From: Mauremys mutica
Lineage: Eukaryota > Chordata > Testudines > Geoemydidae
Direction: 5' to 3'
NCBI RefSeq assembly: GCF_020497125.1
Contig: NC_059072.1
Coordinates: 305,058,781-305,122,780 of the forward strand
Length of the DNA stretch: 64,000 nucleotides
Every line of letters begins with the position of its first letter. Position 1 is the first letter of the stretch. Position numbers and translations under genes: made by a program. This document shows positions 11,424 to 21,924 of the stretch, in pieces. The notes beneath the pieces were generated by a model, which was given only the letters and a program-made list of their open reading frames with translations, made no database searches and was not told the DNA's origin.

Positions 11424-13222
11424 ATGACTACCAGTGAAGCAGCAACTAAACTAGAGCTGGCTAGACTGGAAGCAAAAGAGAAAGAAAACAAACATAAAAG
11501 ACTGATGGAGAGGGAGGAGGCTGCTCACAAGAGAGCTATGGAGGCAGAAACAGCCAGGGAGGAGGCTGCCCACAAGAGCGCTAAGGAGGCCCAGAAGCAT
11601 GGACTGGCTGTTATGGAGTTGAAGAGACAAAACCCTTCAGCAGCTGGCTCCACTTCCCCAAATATCCACAAATGGGAGCGACTATGTCCACAGTATGATG
11701 AATCCAGCGATATTGCCGACTATTTCATCACCTTTGAGAGACTGTGCACTCCCCATGCAATCCCTGAAGATCAAAAGATGACCACATTGGTAGCAAAATT
11801 GACTGGCAGAGCTCTGGATGTATTCAATAAGAGAGCCTATTGGTGATGCTTCAAACTATGGTATTTGTGGGTGTCATAAATAAACAGATCAGGGTTAAGG
11901 TCTCTTTTACCTGGAAAGGGTTAACAAGCTCAGTAACCTGAAAAACACCTGACCAGAGGACCAATCAAGGGACAGGATAATTTCAAATCTCTGTGGAGGG
12001 AAGCCTTTGTCTGTGTTCCTTGTTTGCTCTGTTCTCTCTTTGGATCTAAGAGAGGCCAGACATGTCTCCAAGTTCTCCTGGAGTATTTCCTACTATCCAG
12101 TATAGTGAGTATTAGAAAGGCGAATTAGTCTTATAATTTGATTTCTACATTTGCAATTGTGTGTTTTGCTATAGAATTTCTTTAATTCTGTACTGTTATT
12201 GCTTTTACTGAGAAAGAAAGGAGGGGGGATTCTCTCCAGAGATTAATAAGTTTAGACCCTGTGTATTGTTCCATCTTGGTATTACAGAGACAGTTACTTT
12301 CTTTTTATTCTTTAATAAATCTTTTCTGTTAAGGACTTGGTTGATCTTTCCTTGGGTGAATTCTCAGGGAAAGGGGAGGAGGGAGGAGGAAGGCATCCCT
12401 CTGTAGTTGAATCCCGGTATCTCTCCTAGGAAAAGGGAGGGGGGAATGGTTTATTTCTCCTAGGTGTAAGAACTCCATGGATTTGGGGCTCTTGGGATCC
12501 CCAAGGATTTTGGGGAAGGACTGTGTCCCAATACACGTACATTATTGGGTGGTGGCAGCTTTTACCAGATCTAAACTAGGATTTTAGTTTAGAGGAGTCC
12601 ATGCAGGTCCCCATTTTGGAACCCAACAGCTCTAAGTGGGGGTGAGACCTATGACAGTGGGACAAAAAGGTGAATGCAGTGGGTGAATTAGCTGGGTTTG
12701 CTGACTCTTATGAGCAAGCACAAGTTGCAGTTAAACATAAACCACTGTCAGAGGGGTACAGGGTTTGGGGAAAGCAGAATCACCGTTTTACCCCTGGGAA
12801 AAAGGAGGCTGGGCGTTCACCTCCCCGTTCCCCTGTTACTCATCCCAAATTTCCTGTACAAACAGAGGAGCCCAAGAGGTACTATCATTGTAAGTCCACT
12901 GAGTACCTGAGGAATAAGTGTCCCTTGCTGCGTGGAAACAGGCAGCAAATAACACATGAAACTGTTGCTTCTCAGAGCATGGCGGCTGCCTCTTTCCACA
13001 CAGGATTTGTAAAGCTTGCTTCTACACAACCAAGCAGTGATCATATGCATGCTATTAAATTGAATAGGAAAGTACTTCTTGGTTTGAGGGACACAAATGC
13101 CAAGATTTCTGTGGTCAGGAGGGACCTGATCCAGGAGAAGGATTTATTGCCAGGGAAACTGGCGGAATTGGAGCTGGTAGGGGGTTACAGAGTCCTTGCA
13201 CCTTTAGCTAAAGTACACATGC
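11424..13222 (+). pseudogene. Gypsy gag and protease-start relic, split by a solo LTR
   Basis: An ATG at 11424 (the frame opens from 11364) starts a charged coiled-coil segment with the repeated unit EEAAHK, then a capsid-like block with PQYDESSDIADYFITFERLC. This gag type is related to the vertebrate SCAN domain. The frame shifts near 11835 and an internal piece of gag is missing near 11860. A solo LTR sits at 11872-12656, then the frame continues with ELAGFADSYEQAQ. At about 12890-12930 comes a zinc-knuckle-like block in which the first Cys and the His are replaced by Tyr. The protease start follows with DTN in place of DTG. The relic stops at 13235; RT, RNase H and integrase are absent. 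Confidence 0.8.
11872..12656 (+). mobile_element. Solo LTR inserted in the gag relic
   Basis: The 785-bp unit begins TGTCATAAATAAAC and ends GACCTATGACA, so its tips TGTCATA/TATGACA are a perfect inverted repeat. It is flanked by a perfect 5-bp duplication GTGGG (11867-11871 and 12657-12661). A poly(A) signal AATAAA lies at 12314-12319. The single LTR with intact duplication implies internal recombination that removed the coding part. Its family differs from the LTR at 9920-11094. Confidence 0.92.
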
Positions 13223-13291
13223 AGGAGCAGAAGTAGTCTTGACATATCAGTTGGCAGTTCCCAAGGAGTTTCTGTGATCCAATCTGTCATA
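13216..13291 (+). mobile_element. Tail of the 3' LTR of the interrupted Gypsy element
   Basis: This stretch repeats the last ~75 bp of the 5' LTR (GCAGGAGCAGAAGTA, CAGTTCCCAAGG, GTGATCCAA) and ends near TGTCATA. It joins directly to the protease-start codons, so pol and most of the 3' LTR were lost in one deletion with its edge in the GCAGGAGCAGAAGTA block. Confidence 0.75.
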
Positions 13292-13296
13292 TGTAC

Positions 13297-14080
13297 CTTC
13301 TTTGCGTCTTGTGAAATCAGCTGTAAAAGTGTTCTTAAAATGAACAACATGTGCTGGGTCATTGGGTAAAACAGAGCTGGGGACATAGAATTCTCCCCCC
13401 AAGGAGTTCAGTTACAAATTTAATTCGCGCATTATTTTTTTAACAAGCATCAGCCTCATGGAAGCATGTCCTCTAGAATGGTGGCCAAAGCATGAAAGGG
13501 CATACAAATGTTTAGGATATTTAGCACGTAAATACCTTGCAATGCCGGTTACAAAAGTGCCATGCGAACCCCTGTTCTCACTTTCTCGTGACACTGTAAA
13601 TAAGAAGAGGGCAGCATTATGTCCGTAAATGTAAACAAAATTGTTTGTGTTAGCAATTGGCTGAACAAGAAGTAGGACTGAGTGGACTTGTAGGCTCTGA
13701 AGTTTTACTTTGTTTGGTTTTTGAGTGCAGTTTATGTAACAAAAAATGAAATCTACAGCTGTAAGTTGCACTTTCACAACAAAGAGATTGCACTAATTAC
13801 AGTACTTGTATGAGGTAATTTGAAAAATACTACTACTTTTATCATTTTTACAGGGCAAATATTTGTAATAAAAATATACGCTTTGATTTCAATTACAACA
13901 CAGAATACAATATATATGAAAAGGTAGAAAAAAACATCCAAAATATTTAATACATTTCAGTTGGTATTCTATTGTTTAACAGTGCAATTAAAACTGCAAT
14001 TAATTGCAATAATTATTTTTAATCGTGATTAATTTTTTTGAGTTAATTGCATGAGTTAACCTGTGATTAATCGACAGCTC
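13297..14080. mobile_element. Foldback hAT element, right arm
   Basis: The hAT resumes with CTTCTTTGCG and ends GATTAATCGACAGCT. On the plus strand 13500-13680 encodes LARKYLAMP, then a FSLSRDTVNKKRAAL block and NVNKIVCVSNWLNKK in neighbouring frames, which is the hAT dimerisation C-terminus. It points to the right end, opposite to the copy in the left arm. The A/T-rich terminal ~60 bp has repeated TTAAT-GAGTTAATTGCATG blocks also present at 39840-39895. Confidence 0.75.
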
Positions 14081-14204
14081 TACAAGTAAGTTATACCTCC
14101 ATAGTCTTGGATAAGTTACGTGGATATAATCTACTTAATTTTAATGCTATGATTTTTTCTTTTTGTTAAACCTGCATTTAATTAAGAATGCAGATTATTT
14201 TGAG

Positions 14205-14424
14205 CAGGGGTTCTCAAACTGGGGGACTGGACCTTTCAGGGGGTTGCGAGGTTATTACATGGGGGTCACGAGCTGTTAGCCTCCTTCCTAAACCTGCTTT
14301 GCATCAAGCATTTATAATGGTGTTAAATATACTTTAAAAAATGTTTTTAATTTATAAGAGGGGGTCGCACTCAGAGGCTTGCTTTGTGAAAGAGATCACC
14401 AGTACAAAAGTTTCAGAATCACTG
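14205..14424. mobile_element. hAT MITE
   Basis: The ends are CAGGGGTTCTCAAACTG and, at the right, AGTTTCAGAATCACTG, which are inverted copies. The 8-bp flanks are ATTTTGAG and ATTTTGTG (7 of 8 match). The 220-bp body includes a GGGGGTCACGAGC block and an AT-rich middle. Confidence 0.85.
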
Positions 14425-14432
14425 ATTTTGTG

Positions 14433-15080
14433 GAATATGTATGCTCCTTATGGAAGCAGACTAACACAAAATATTTAAAAAGGCCAGCAAAAGTGAGGGG
14501 ACCTAGCTTGAACACTTAATTCAAAGGCAAGGAAGTTTTGGAGGCTTCAAAAGGTGCTGTATCCACCTTAAGAGTGGCCAATGTGAGTACAGCCCAAAGA
14601 CCTTGAGTGTGTGCATTTGGGTTATATCTGTGCACTGAGACTTCTCCAAATTACAGGAAGTTTTTTAAAAAAACAAAGTGGAAGCAGCATAATAAAATCT
14701 TAATACACATCTTTAGTCTGCAGTGCCTTTTTATGTCACTATTGCAGTTTAGCAATTAATTTAACCACACACATATGTGATATGGCCAGGGACTTTTTCC
14801 ATTACTGATGTTAGTCTTGAAAAATTCTGATATAGTGCAATGTGAAAGACTTACTATGTTATCAACTTTCCTGTTACACTATTGATGTTATCATTTTATT
14901 TTCATTAAACTGCATTAACATTTTTTTTCTTACAAGTATGCCAAAGTGGTAGATTTGCATCTTAGTATTTCAGCGCCAAAGACTATGTTGAACAGTGTAT
15001 TTTAGTCACGACTATTTTATTTTCCACAGGAAATGTCTAATGGTTATTGTATACATTATTTCTTGGAGTCAGAAGATAGA
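14433..15080. other. Intron sequence without a gene
   Basis: AT-rich sequence with no recognised gene or repeat. Confidence 0.45.
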
Positions 15081-15099
15081 TATTGCAAAATTTACCACA

Positions 15100-15225
15100 G
15101 ATTGAACTTTTCCACAGTTTTCCCAACTGTAAAATGAAGATGTTTCCTAACTTCATAGATGTGTTGTGAGGATTTATTCATTAAAGTTTGTAAAGCATTT
15201 TGATATCTAAAGTAGTATATTCAAA
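15100..15225 (+). mobile_element. MIR-type SINE, 3' fragment
   Basis: The block AACTGTAAAATGAAGATG, GTTGTGAGGATTTATTCA and GTAAAGCATTTTGATATC follows the order of the 3' half of MIR elements. It is old and diverged. Confidence 0.5.
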
Positions 15226-15654
15226 ATGTCAGCAAATCTTACAGGTCTATCATACTGTACCTATTCCTGTATTACAGTTTTGCAATGATTTTGACATGTG
15301 AGAACTTCTTGTGGGTTCAGGCTAAATTGAAGAAGTGGTTCAGTCTAGTCATATTGCTGCTGCTTTTGGGCACGCTTGTGTGGTTAACTTTTTGTGAGGA
15401 ATCTTGATTGACTAGACAGTGATTTTTTTGATCCCCATCCCCAACACGAGAGTGTTAGTTTACCTCAGTATTTGGATCCCAGTCTTCCCCTGTACCTAAT
15501 ATATACAGAGTAGGTATAGTTTGAGTTTGCACTGTTTTCACTGCACACTTGAGTCCCTTTCTGATTACAGTGCAAAGTATAGTTGATCATGCATTCTGGC
15601 AACATGAAAGGGTAAAATTTTCAAGAGCAATTAAGTCCCACTTTAAAATTGGAC

Positions 15655-15722
15655 CTAGGCACTTAGGGTCTGAATTCCCACTAACTTTCTATGAGACTTA
15701 GGCTCCTAAGTGCCTAAGTTAC
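15655..15722. repeat. Short palindromic MITE-like repeat
   Basis: TAGGCACTTAGG at the left is the inverse of CTCCTAAGTGCCTA at the right, with a ~40-bp spacer. This is an interspersed short hairpin repeat; its superfamily is not certain. Confidence 0.5.
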
Positions 15723-15774
15723 TTTGCCAGAAACTTGAGTGTTAATAAAAAAAAGAACAATATTAATGTTAAGA

Positions 15775-16670
15775 CAATCATAGAATAATAGGACTGGAAG
15801 GGACCTCGAGAGGTCATCTAGTCCAGTCCCCTGCACTCATGGCAGGATTAAATATTAGCTAGACCATCCCTGACAGGTGTTCATCTAATCTGCTCTTAAA
15901 AATCTCCAATGATGGAGATTCCACAACCTTCCTGGACAATTTATTCCAGTGCTTAACCACCCTGACAGGAAGTTTTTCCTAATGTCCAACCTAAGCTTCC
16001 CTTGCCACAATTTAAGCCCATTGCTTCTTGTCCTATCCTCAGAGGTTAGGAAAAAAAAATTTCTCCCTCCTCCTCATAACAACCTTTTATGTACTTGAAA
16101 ACTGTTATGTCACCCCTCAGTCTTCTCTTTTCCAGACTAAACAAATCCAATTTTTTCAATCTTCCCTCATAGGTCATGTTTTCTAGACCTTGAGTATTCT
16201 AGGATGCATTTCGTCAGGCCACCTGATGACTTGAAGACTTCTAATATGTCTAAATAATTTTTAACTTTTTCTTTTCCTGTTTTAGCCTCTTTTGATCCTA
16301 CATCATTTTCACTGGCATTCACTATGTTAGATATCCAATCACCACCACCCTTCTTGGTGAAAACCAAATCAAAGAAGTCATTAAGCACCTTTTCCATTTC
16401 CACATTTTCTGTTATTATTCTACCCCTTGGAGTAACGGGCCTACCCTGTCCTTGGTCTTCCTCTTGCTTCTAATGTATTTGTAGAATGTTTTCTTGTTAC
16501 CCTTCATGTCTCTTGCTAGTTTGATCTTGTTTTGTGCCTGTGCCTTTGTAATTTTGTCCCTACATACTTGTGTTAGTTGTTCATATTCATGCTTTGTAAT
16601 TTGACCTAGTTTCCACTTTTTGTAGGATCCATGTTGACCTGCCAGTTGGTGTTCTGGACTTCCCATCTTT
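15775..16670 (-). mobile_element. CR1 LINE relic, minus strand, with internal deletion
   Basis: On the minus strand the first segment (16666-16415) encodes [20 protein letters not shown] and [20 protein letters not shown], the linker ahead of CR1 RT. After a break it reads VLNDFFDLVFTKKGGG and KVKNYLDILEVFKSSG, where RT begins. The whole RT body is then deleted and the sequence jumps to the 3' UTR, which ends CCAGTCCTATTATTCTATGA read from the 5' side. It is a 5'-truncated, internally deleted copy. Confidence 0.85.
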
Positions 16671-16673
16671 TAA

Positions 16674-17442
16674 TAGGGCTGCCAACCCTCCTGGATTGGC
16701 TTGGAGTCTCTCGGAATTGGGTGCAATCTCCCAGAGGCTACTGAAGCCAATCTGGGAGATTTTAGGCCACTAAAAGTCTGGTGGCGCAGCGGGGCAAAGG
16801 CTGGCTTCCTACCTGTCCTCGCTCCACTCAGCTCCCGGAAGCGGCTGGCATGTCCGGCTCCTAGGTGCAGGGCTGGCCAGAGGGTCTTTGCGTGCTGTGC
16901 TTGCAGGCAGGGGCAGTGCGCGGAGCCGCCTGGCCGCCCCTGAGCTTAGGAGCCGGACATGCCAGTTGCTTTGAGGAACCGAGGTAAACGCCACCCGGCT
17001 GGAGCCCGCACCCCTCATCCCCTCTTGCACCCCATTCCCTGCTGCAGCTGTGAGCCCCTCCCAGAGCGCACACTCCCTCCTGTACCCCAGCTCCCTGCCC
17101 CAGCCATGAGCCTCTTCTCGCACTCAAACTTGCTCCCAGAGCCCGCACCCCCTCCTGCCCCAGCCCTGAACGCCCTCCCGCACCCAAACTTCCTCCCAGA
17201 ACCTGCACCCCTGCCCCAGGCTCAGCCCCCTGCCCACACTGCGAATCTCTCGGCCCCAGCCCAGAGCCTGCACCCCCTCCTGCACCTCAACCCCCTGCCC
17301 AGTCTAGTGAAAGTGAGTGAGGGTGGGGGGGAGTGAGCGATGGAGACGGGGAGATGGACTGAGTGGGGCCTTGGGGAAGGGACAGTGCAGGGGGTGGGGC
17401 AAGGGTGTTTAGGTTTGTGCAATTAGACAGTTGACAACCCTG
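16674..17442. mobile_element. GC-rich hAT-like element
   Basis: The left end TAGGGCTGCCAACCCTCC and the right end AGTTGACAACCCTG are inverted copies of the same end type as in the element at 32077-32761. Both also share an internal block GGCATGTCCGGCTCCTAGG. The C-rich core has an imperfect CTGCCCC/CCCGCACC repeat. The 8-bp flanks do not match well, so the exact edges are approximate. Open frames here are compositional. Confidence 0.65.
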
Positions 17443-18119
17443 CTTCTGAAGCACCTTAGGACCTGATCACTATGTTTTGTAACTGTTTGAAGTTATCAAG
17501 ATTTTAGCACAATTTGCACTCAAACTGACCTCTGTAACTAAATTCTAACTGAGGCTCCACCTACTCTTCAGTGAGCTAGACCTAAATTCTGTGGGAAGAA
17601 CTTTGCAATCTGTAGCACTTTGGTGTGGAAGATTGGAAAGTCTGTGACAGCTTCACTTAAATTACCCTACATTTATAAGTCATTGACAAAAGCCTCATGT
17701 TGCACACGTGTGACTTACTTACATTTCTGTACACATTTTTTAGGCATGCTGGTTTTGGATCTATTGAAATCCTGATTAGTGGGGAGTGCAGTGCATTTCT
17801 GTTTGCCTCTAATACAGTACCATTCCTTGTCTGTGAATGAAAAGTCATTTGACAGAGTTTTGAATTACTGTACTTCTCCGGAGTAATTCAACTCCAGGTC
17901 TGTCATCTTATTTTAGAATGTTGAGGTAAAATGTAATTAACTTTCAAATGACTGGTAACTTAAATCATGCTACAGTAAAAACATTATTTATACCAATTAC
18001 CATTACAGTGAAGAAACTAATCCAGTGCCCCATTGGCAACATTAAACCCAATACTGAATTCAGCAGCAACATAATTTAAAATTAAATCACTGCTTATTTG
18101 CCAGCCACATTACCATAAA
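17443..18119. other. Intron sequence without a gene
   Basis: No gene or repeat recognised. Confidence 0.45.
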
Positions 18120-18350
18120 TACTGCCTTTCATAATATAATACTTTACACTTTTACACAGCCTTTCATCTAAAGATCTCAAAATGCTTTACAAACATTCAT
18201 AAATCCTTACAGTAGCCCTGTGAGTAAATTATTTTCTCCATTTATTGATGAGGAAACTAGCACAGAGAGTGACTTACCTAAGGTTATGCAGCAAGTCAAT
18301 GGCAGATTTGGGAATAGAATCCGTATCTTCCAGGTCCTAGTCCTTTGTTG
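18120..18350 (-). mobile_element. MIR-type SINE, antisense
   Basis: The block GATGAGGAAACTAGCACAGA, GACTTACCTAAGGTTATG and CAGCAAGTCAATGGCAGA is the reverse complement of the MIR core and tail (GTGACCTTGGGCAAGTCAC, CTCTGTGCCTCAGTTTCC). Upstream, CTCAAAATGCTTTACAAAC is another widely dispersed amniote repeat block. Old and diverged. Confidence 0.6.
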
Positions 18351-19270
18351 TAACTGGAAGGTCATGATTCCTTTCAAACAGTAGAATGTTACATGTCTAA
18401 ATTAACATGGCATTCTAACCAAAGGTTCTGATTGGGGTGGAAATAAGTAGTAATACTCTACTCCAGCTCTGCTCACAATCCCAGAGTATCTGAATATTCC
18501 TGCTAAAATAACAGTGGAATAGTTAGCAGTGTTGACCAGTGAAGTCAATTGAAGTTTTGCCTTTACTTAAATGGGACTAAAATTGAACCTGTTGACTTTA
18601 CATTGTCAGCATTATGCTCCATTAACACTCCATTCAGATGCAAGAGGCCAGTTCAATCTTTTATTAGGACCAAATACTGAACTTGCCAGTCATATATGAA
18701 GTAAGTTGATTTTACATCGAAAACTTATGAGGAATTGTGGAGAAAGGAATCTCAGCCCCAGCCAGGTGGTTTGATGTGTAGCTGTTACTACAACCTGTGG
18801 GTTTTCATAGAAGCTGGGACCTTGACGAACCCTGTACATAGAGGAAGAAATTCTAGACATGTGAAGTCATATAATGTCAGTTCTACTGACCTCTCAAAAC
18901 TTCCTCATGTAGAGTTTGCTTCTGTCTGCCTTTCTTTTCCTAGTAGAACAGCAGCAGTTCTGCTTGAGAACCTGCCACACCAGTGGAGGGGTTGGGTGGC
19001 ATTTGGCCATTAGTCATTGTTCCATTTTGTCTCTGTGTAGATTCAGTCCTACATCAGTTCATGTAGAGAATGAAGGGCTAGAAACTTTTTTAAAATTGAA
19101 GGCTTAAATTTTTGAGGACTCTGATGGGGCTACCAAAGCAGTGCACTCGATATGACTCCTCTTTCACGTCTCTCTTTAGATTATAAACTCTTCAGGGCAG
19201 ACTTTTGCTTTTGTGGATTATACAACATGAGCAGGTTGTCAGCACCATATACATAAATAAATTATTGTTA
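18351..19270. other. Intron sequence without a gene
   Basis: No gene recognised. A short piece at about 18540-18600 (GTGAAGTCAATTGAAGTTTT, AAATGGGACTAAAATTGAACC) looks like part of a common short MITE. Confidence 0.4.
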
Positions 19271-19272
19271 TA

Positions 19273-19980
19273 CATGAAACTCCCATTTATCTGAAACCCT
19301 GTTATCCAAACCTCCACATTATTGGAATCCCTTCTTTGTACCCCAGCATGAGATACATCAGGGACAAAGAAAGGATTTGGATAATGAGGTTTGGATAATA
19401 GAGCAGAGATCCCCCGCTAGGACTTTGAGGAGGAGAGGGAGTACCACCCCTGGCTGCAGGGTAGGCCTTTCTGCTGCTGAATGACTCCTGCAGCAGTGTA
19501 GGGAGCCCTTTGCAGCTTGGCTCTCAGGGCTGTGAATTAGTGGGGTTGTGACAGCGGAGCTGAAGAGGGCTCCCTGAACTGCTGCAGTGCTGGTGACACC
19601 CAACCACTGCAGGCACAAGGTTCTGGGGGAGTCTGCAGTCCTGGCAAAGCAGAGCAGAGTCCTGCTGGGGGTATCTGCTCTGCCCTGCCAGGACTGCAGC
19701 TTCCGCCCCGCCCCTTGCGCCTGCAGGGATTGGCTGTTACTGTCCCTGCAGCAGTGCAAGGAACCCTCGGCATCCCTGCTGTCATGGGAGTGAGTGAGCA
19801 GGGCAGAACAGAGACCCCTGACCAGGACTTCAAGGGGGTCCAGGAGGAGGACGAGCCCCCAGCCGCAGGAGAGGACACCCTGCTGCTGAATGGCTCCTGC
19901 CCTCTTGATTATCTGAACTCCTGATTATCCAAATAAAATCCGTGCCACCTCCTGCTATTTGGATAATCGGGAATATGCTG
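19273..19980. mobile_element. Pogo/Tigger-like DNA transposon, non-autonomous
   Basis: The left end reads TACATGAAACTCCCATTTAT then CTGTTATCCAAAC. The right end, read inward, is TACAGCATATTCCCGATTAT then CCAAATAGC. TTATCC/GGATAA blocks recur near both ends, and TA lies on each side. The interior is GC-rich with internal inverted pieces (GCTGCTGAATG-CTCCTGC occurs near both ends). No transposase is readable. Confidence 0.6.
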
Positions 19981-20339
19981 TATATGTGAACATAATATAT
20001 TTTGTAGTAATACAAAAAGAATGTCATTTAGAACCTAATTAGGTGGGAGTGGTTGTATTTGGAGATGGGGGGGGAGAGCTTTGCTTTCATATCGTGTAGA
20101 GGACTGCATATTCCAATAAAGCTGCAGCCAGCCGTTTTCCATTAGAAATCACGTCTTTTCAGCTTTCTGTCATTTTGAAATATTAGGCTGCCACACATAA
20201 AAAGGTCATTGTGTTAACAAAAAAATCTTTTTACATCATGGTATTTTAACATTTGTTTTGTCTCTAAAACCATTTTCATTGAAATTCAATAAAAATGTCA
20301 GGTGCAAAGCCTTCTTAATGAGTACAATACTTACAGTAA

Positions 20340-20572
20340 GGCCTTGTGCACGTTACCACTTAAAAGCCACCCCTCTGAGCAATGGAAGTTACATTGGCCT
20401 AAGTGCCAGTGTGGACAGCGCTATGATGTGGAAGACCTTCTCCCGCTGACAAAGCTACTGCCTTTCACGGAGGTGGTTTATTATGCCAACAGGAGAGCTC
20501 TCTCCCATTGGCATAGAGCGTCTTCACCAGATGCATTACAACCACTGTAGCACTTCTAGTGTTGACTAGCCC
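20340..20572. mobile_element. PIF/Harbinger-type MITE
   Basis: The ends GGCCTTGTGCACGTTAC and AGTGTTGACTAGCCC are inverted copies of one motif, flanked by TAA on both sides (20337-20339 and 20573-20575). The 3-bp TAA duplication and GGGCxxGTCxACACT end type fit PIF/Harbinger. It is the inverse-oriented relative of the element at 26332-26544. Confidence 0.75.
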
Positions 20573-20575
20573 TAA

Positions 20576-20819
20576 ATTAGTAAAAATGCTGCTTTGTACA
20601 GTGAAATTTTAAAAAGATTTCTCTCCACCTATGTGGCAGTGAGGTTGAGGTGAATACGTGGACACTAGCATCTGTAATCACAGTATATTTTATATACTTC
20701 TGTATCCGTGAAAACATAGCTCCTATATATAAGACTAATGTTTTGGAAGATAAAGCAGGCAGAAATACAAGGGGTTTCTGGGAGTCCTGGAAGGTATGTT
20801 GTTGTATTTCTTAATCAAC
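20576..20819. other. Intron sequence without a gene
   Basis: Nothing recognised. Confidence 0.4.
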
Positions 20820-20915
20820 CAGGCTCTGATCCAGCAGAGCACTTAAGCATATGCTTAACTTTAAGCACATGCATAGTACCATTGGCGCTTATGTGCTCTG
20901 ATGGACTGGACCCCC
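20820..20915. repeat. Short palindromic MITE
   Basis: GCTCTGATCCAGCAGAGCAC and AAGCATATGCTTAACTTTAA are followed by a partial inverse ending TGTGCTCTGATGGACTGGAC. The arrangement is a hairpin repeat common in sauropsid genomes. Confidence 0.5.
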
Positions 20916-21079
20916 AATATCTAAAGATCTCAAGATAAACACTGAAGCAGAGCCGGTTTTGGAAAGAGAGAGACTTCCAAGGAGAGCTTCAGTAGGCCAT
21001 AGATGAAATTATCATATTATCGGTCTTTCCTGAAGAATTTGCTAAAAAAAAAAAAGAAATGAGAAGAAAGTATATATCT

Positions 21080-21924
21080 TGACTTTAGCAAAGCTTTTGA
21101 TATGGTCTCCCACAGTATTCTTGCCAGCAAGTTAAAAAAGTATGGATTGGATGAATGGACTATAAGGTGGATAGAAAGCTGGCTAGATCATCAGGCTCAA
21201 TGGGTAGTGATCAACAGCTCAGTGGCTAAGTGGCAGTTCTGCAGAAAAGGACCCGGGGATTACAATGGACAAGAAGCTGGATATGAGTCAATAGTGTGCC
21301 CTTGTTGCCAAGAAGGCCAATGGTATATTGGGCTGCATTTGTAGGAGCATTGCCAGCAAATCGAGGGAAGTGATTATTCCCCTGTATTTGTCACTGGTGA
21401 GGCCATATCTGGAGTATTGCGTCTAGTTTTGGGCCCCCCACTACAGGAAGGTTGTGGACAAATTGGAAAGAGTCTAGCGGAGGGCAGTGAAAATGATTAG
21501 GGGGCTGGGGCACATGGCTTACGAGGAAAGGCTGAGGGAGCTGGGTTTATTTAGTCTGCAGAAGAGAAGAAGAGTGAGGGGGAATTTGATAGCAGCTTTC
21601 AATTACCTGAAGGGGAGTTCCAAAGAGGATGGAGCACAGCTGTTCTCAGTGGTGGCAGATGACAGAACAAGGAGCAATAGTCTCAAGTTGCAGTGGGGGA
21701 AGTCTAGGTTGGCTATTAGGAAAAACTATTTCACTAGGAGTGTGGTGAAGCACTGGAATGGGTTACCTAGGGAGGTGGTAGAATCTCCATCCTTAGAGGT
21801 TTTTAAGGCCCGGCTTGACAGAGCCCTGGCTGGGATGATTTAGTTGGGGTTGGTCCTGCTTTGAGCAGGGGGTTGGATTAGATGACCACCTGAGGTCTCT
21901 TCCAACCCTAATCTATGATTCTAA
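21080..21924 (+). mobile_element. CR1 LINE, 3' end, internally deleted
   Basis: It opens with DFSKAFDMVSHSIL (RT motif A) and continues to about 21240. It then jumps past the catalytic block to the C-terminal region, where FADD is absent. From 21487 an open frame reads [20 protein letters not shown] and ends ALAGMI at 21843. The 3' UTR has TTGGATTAGATGACC and TCTTCCAACC and terminates ATGATTCTAAG. This is the best preserved CR1 tail in the window and gives the end type that the turtle tRNA SINE shares. Confidence 0.9.
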
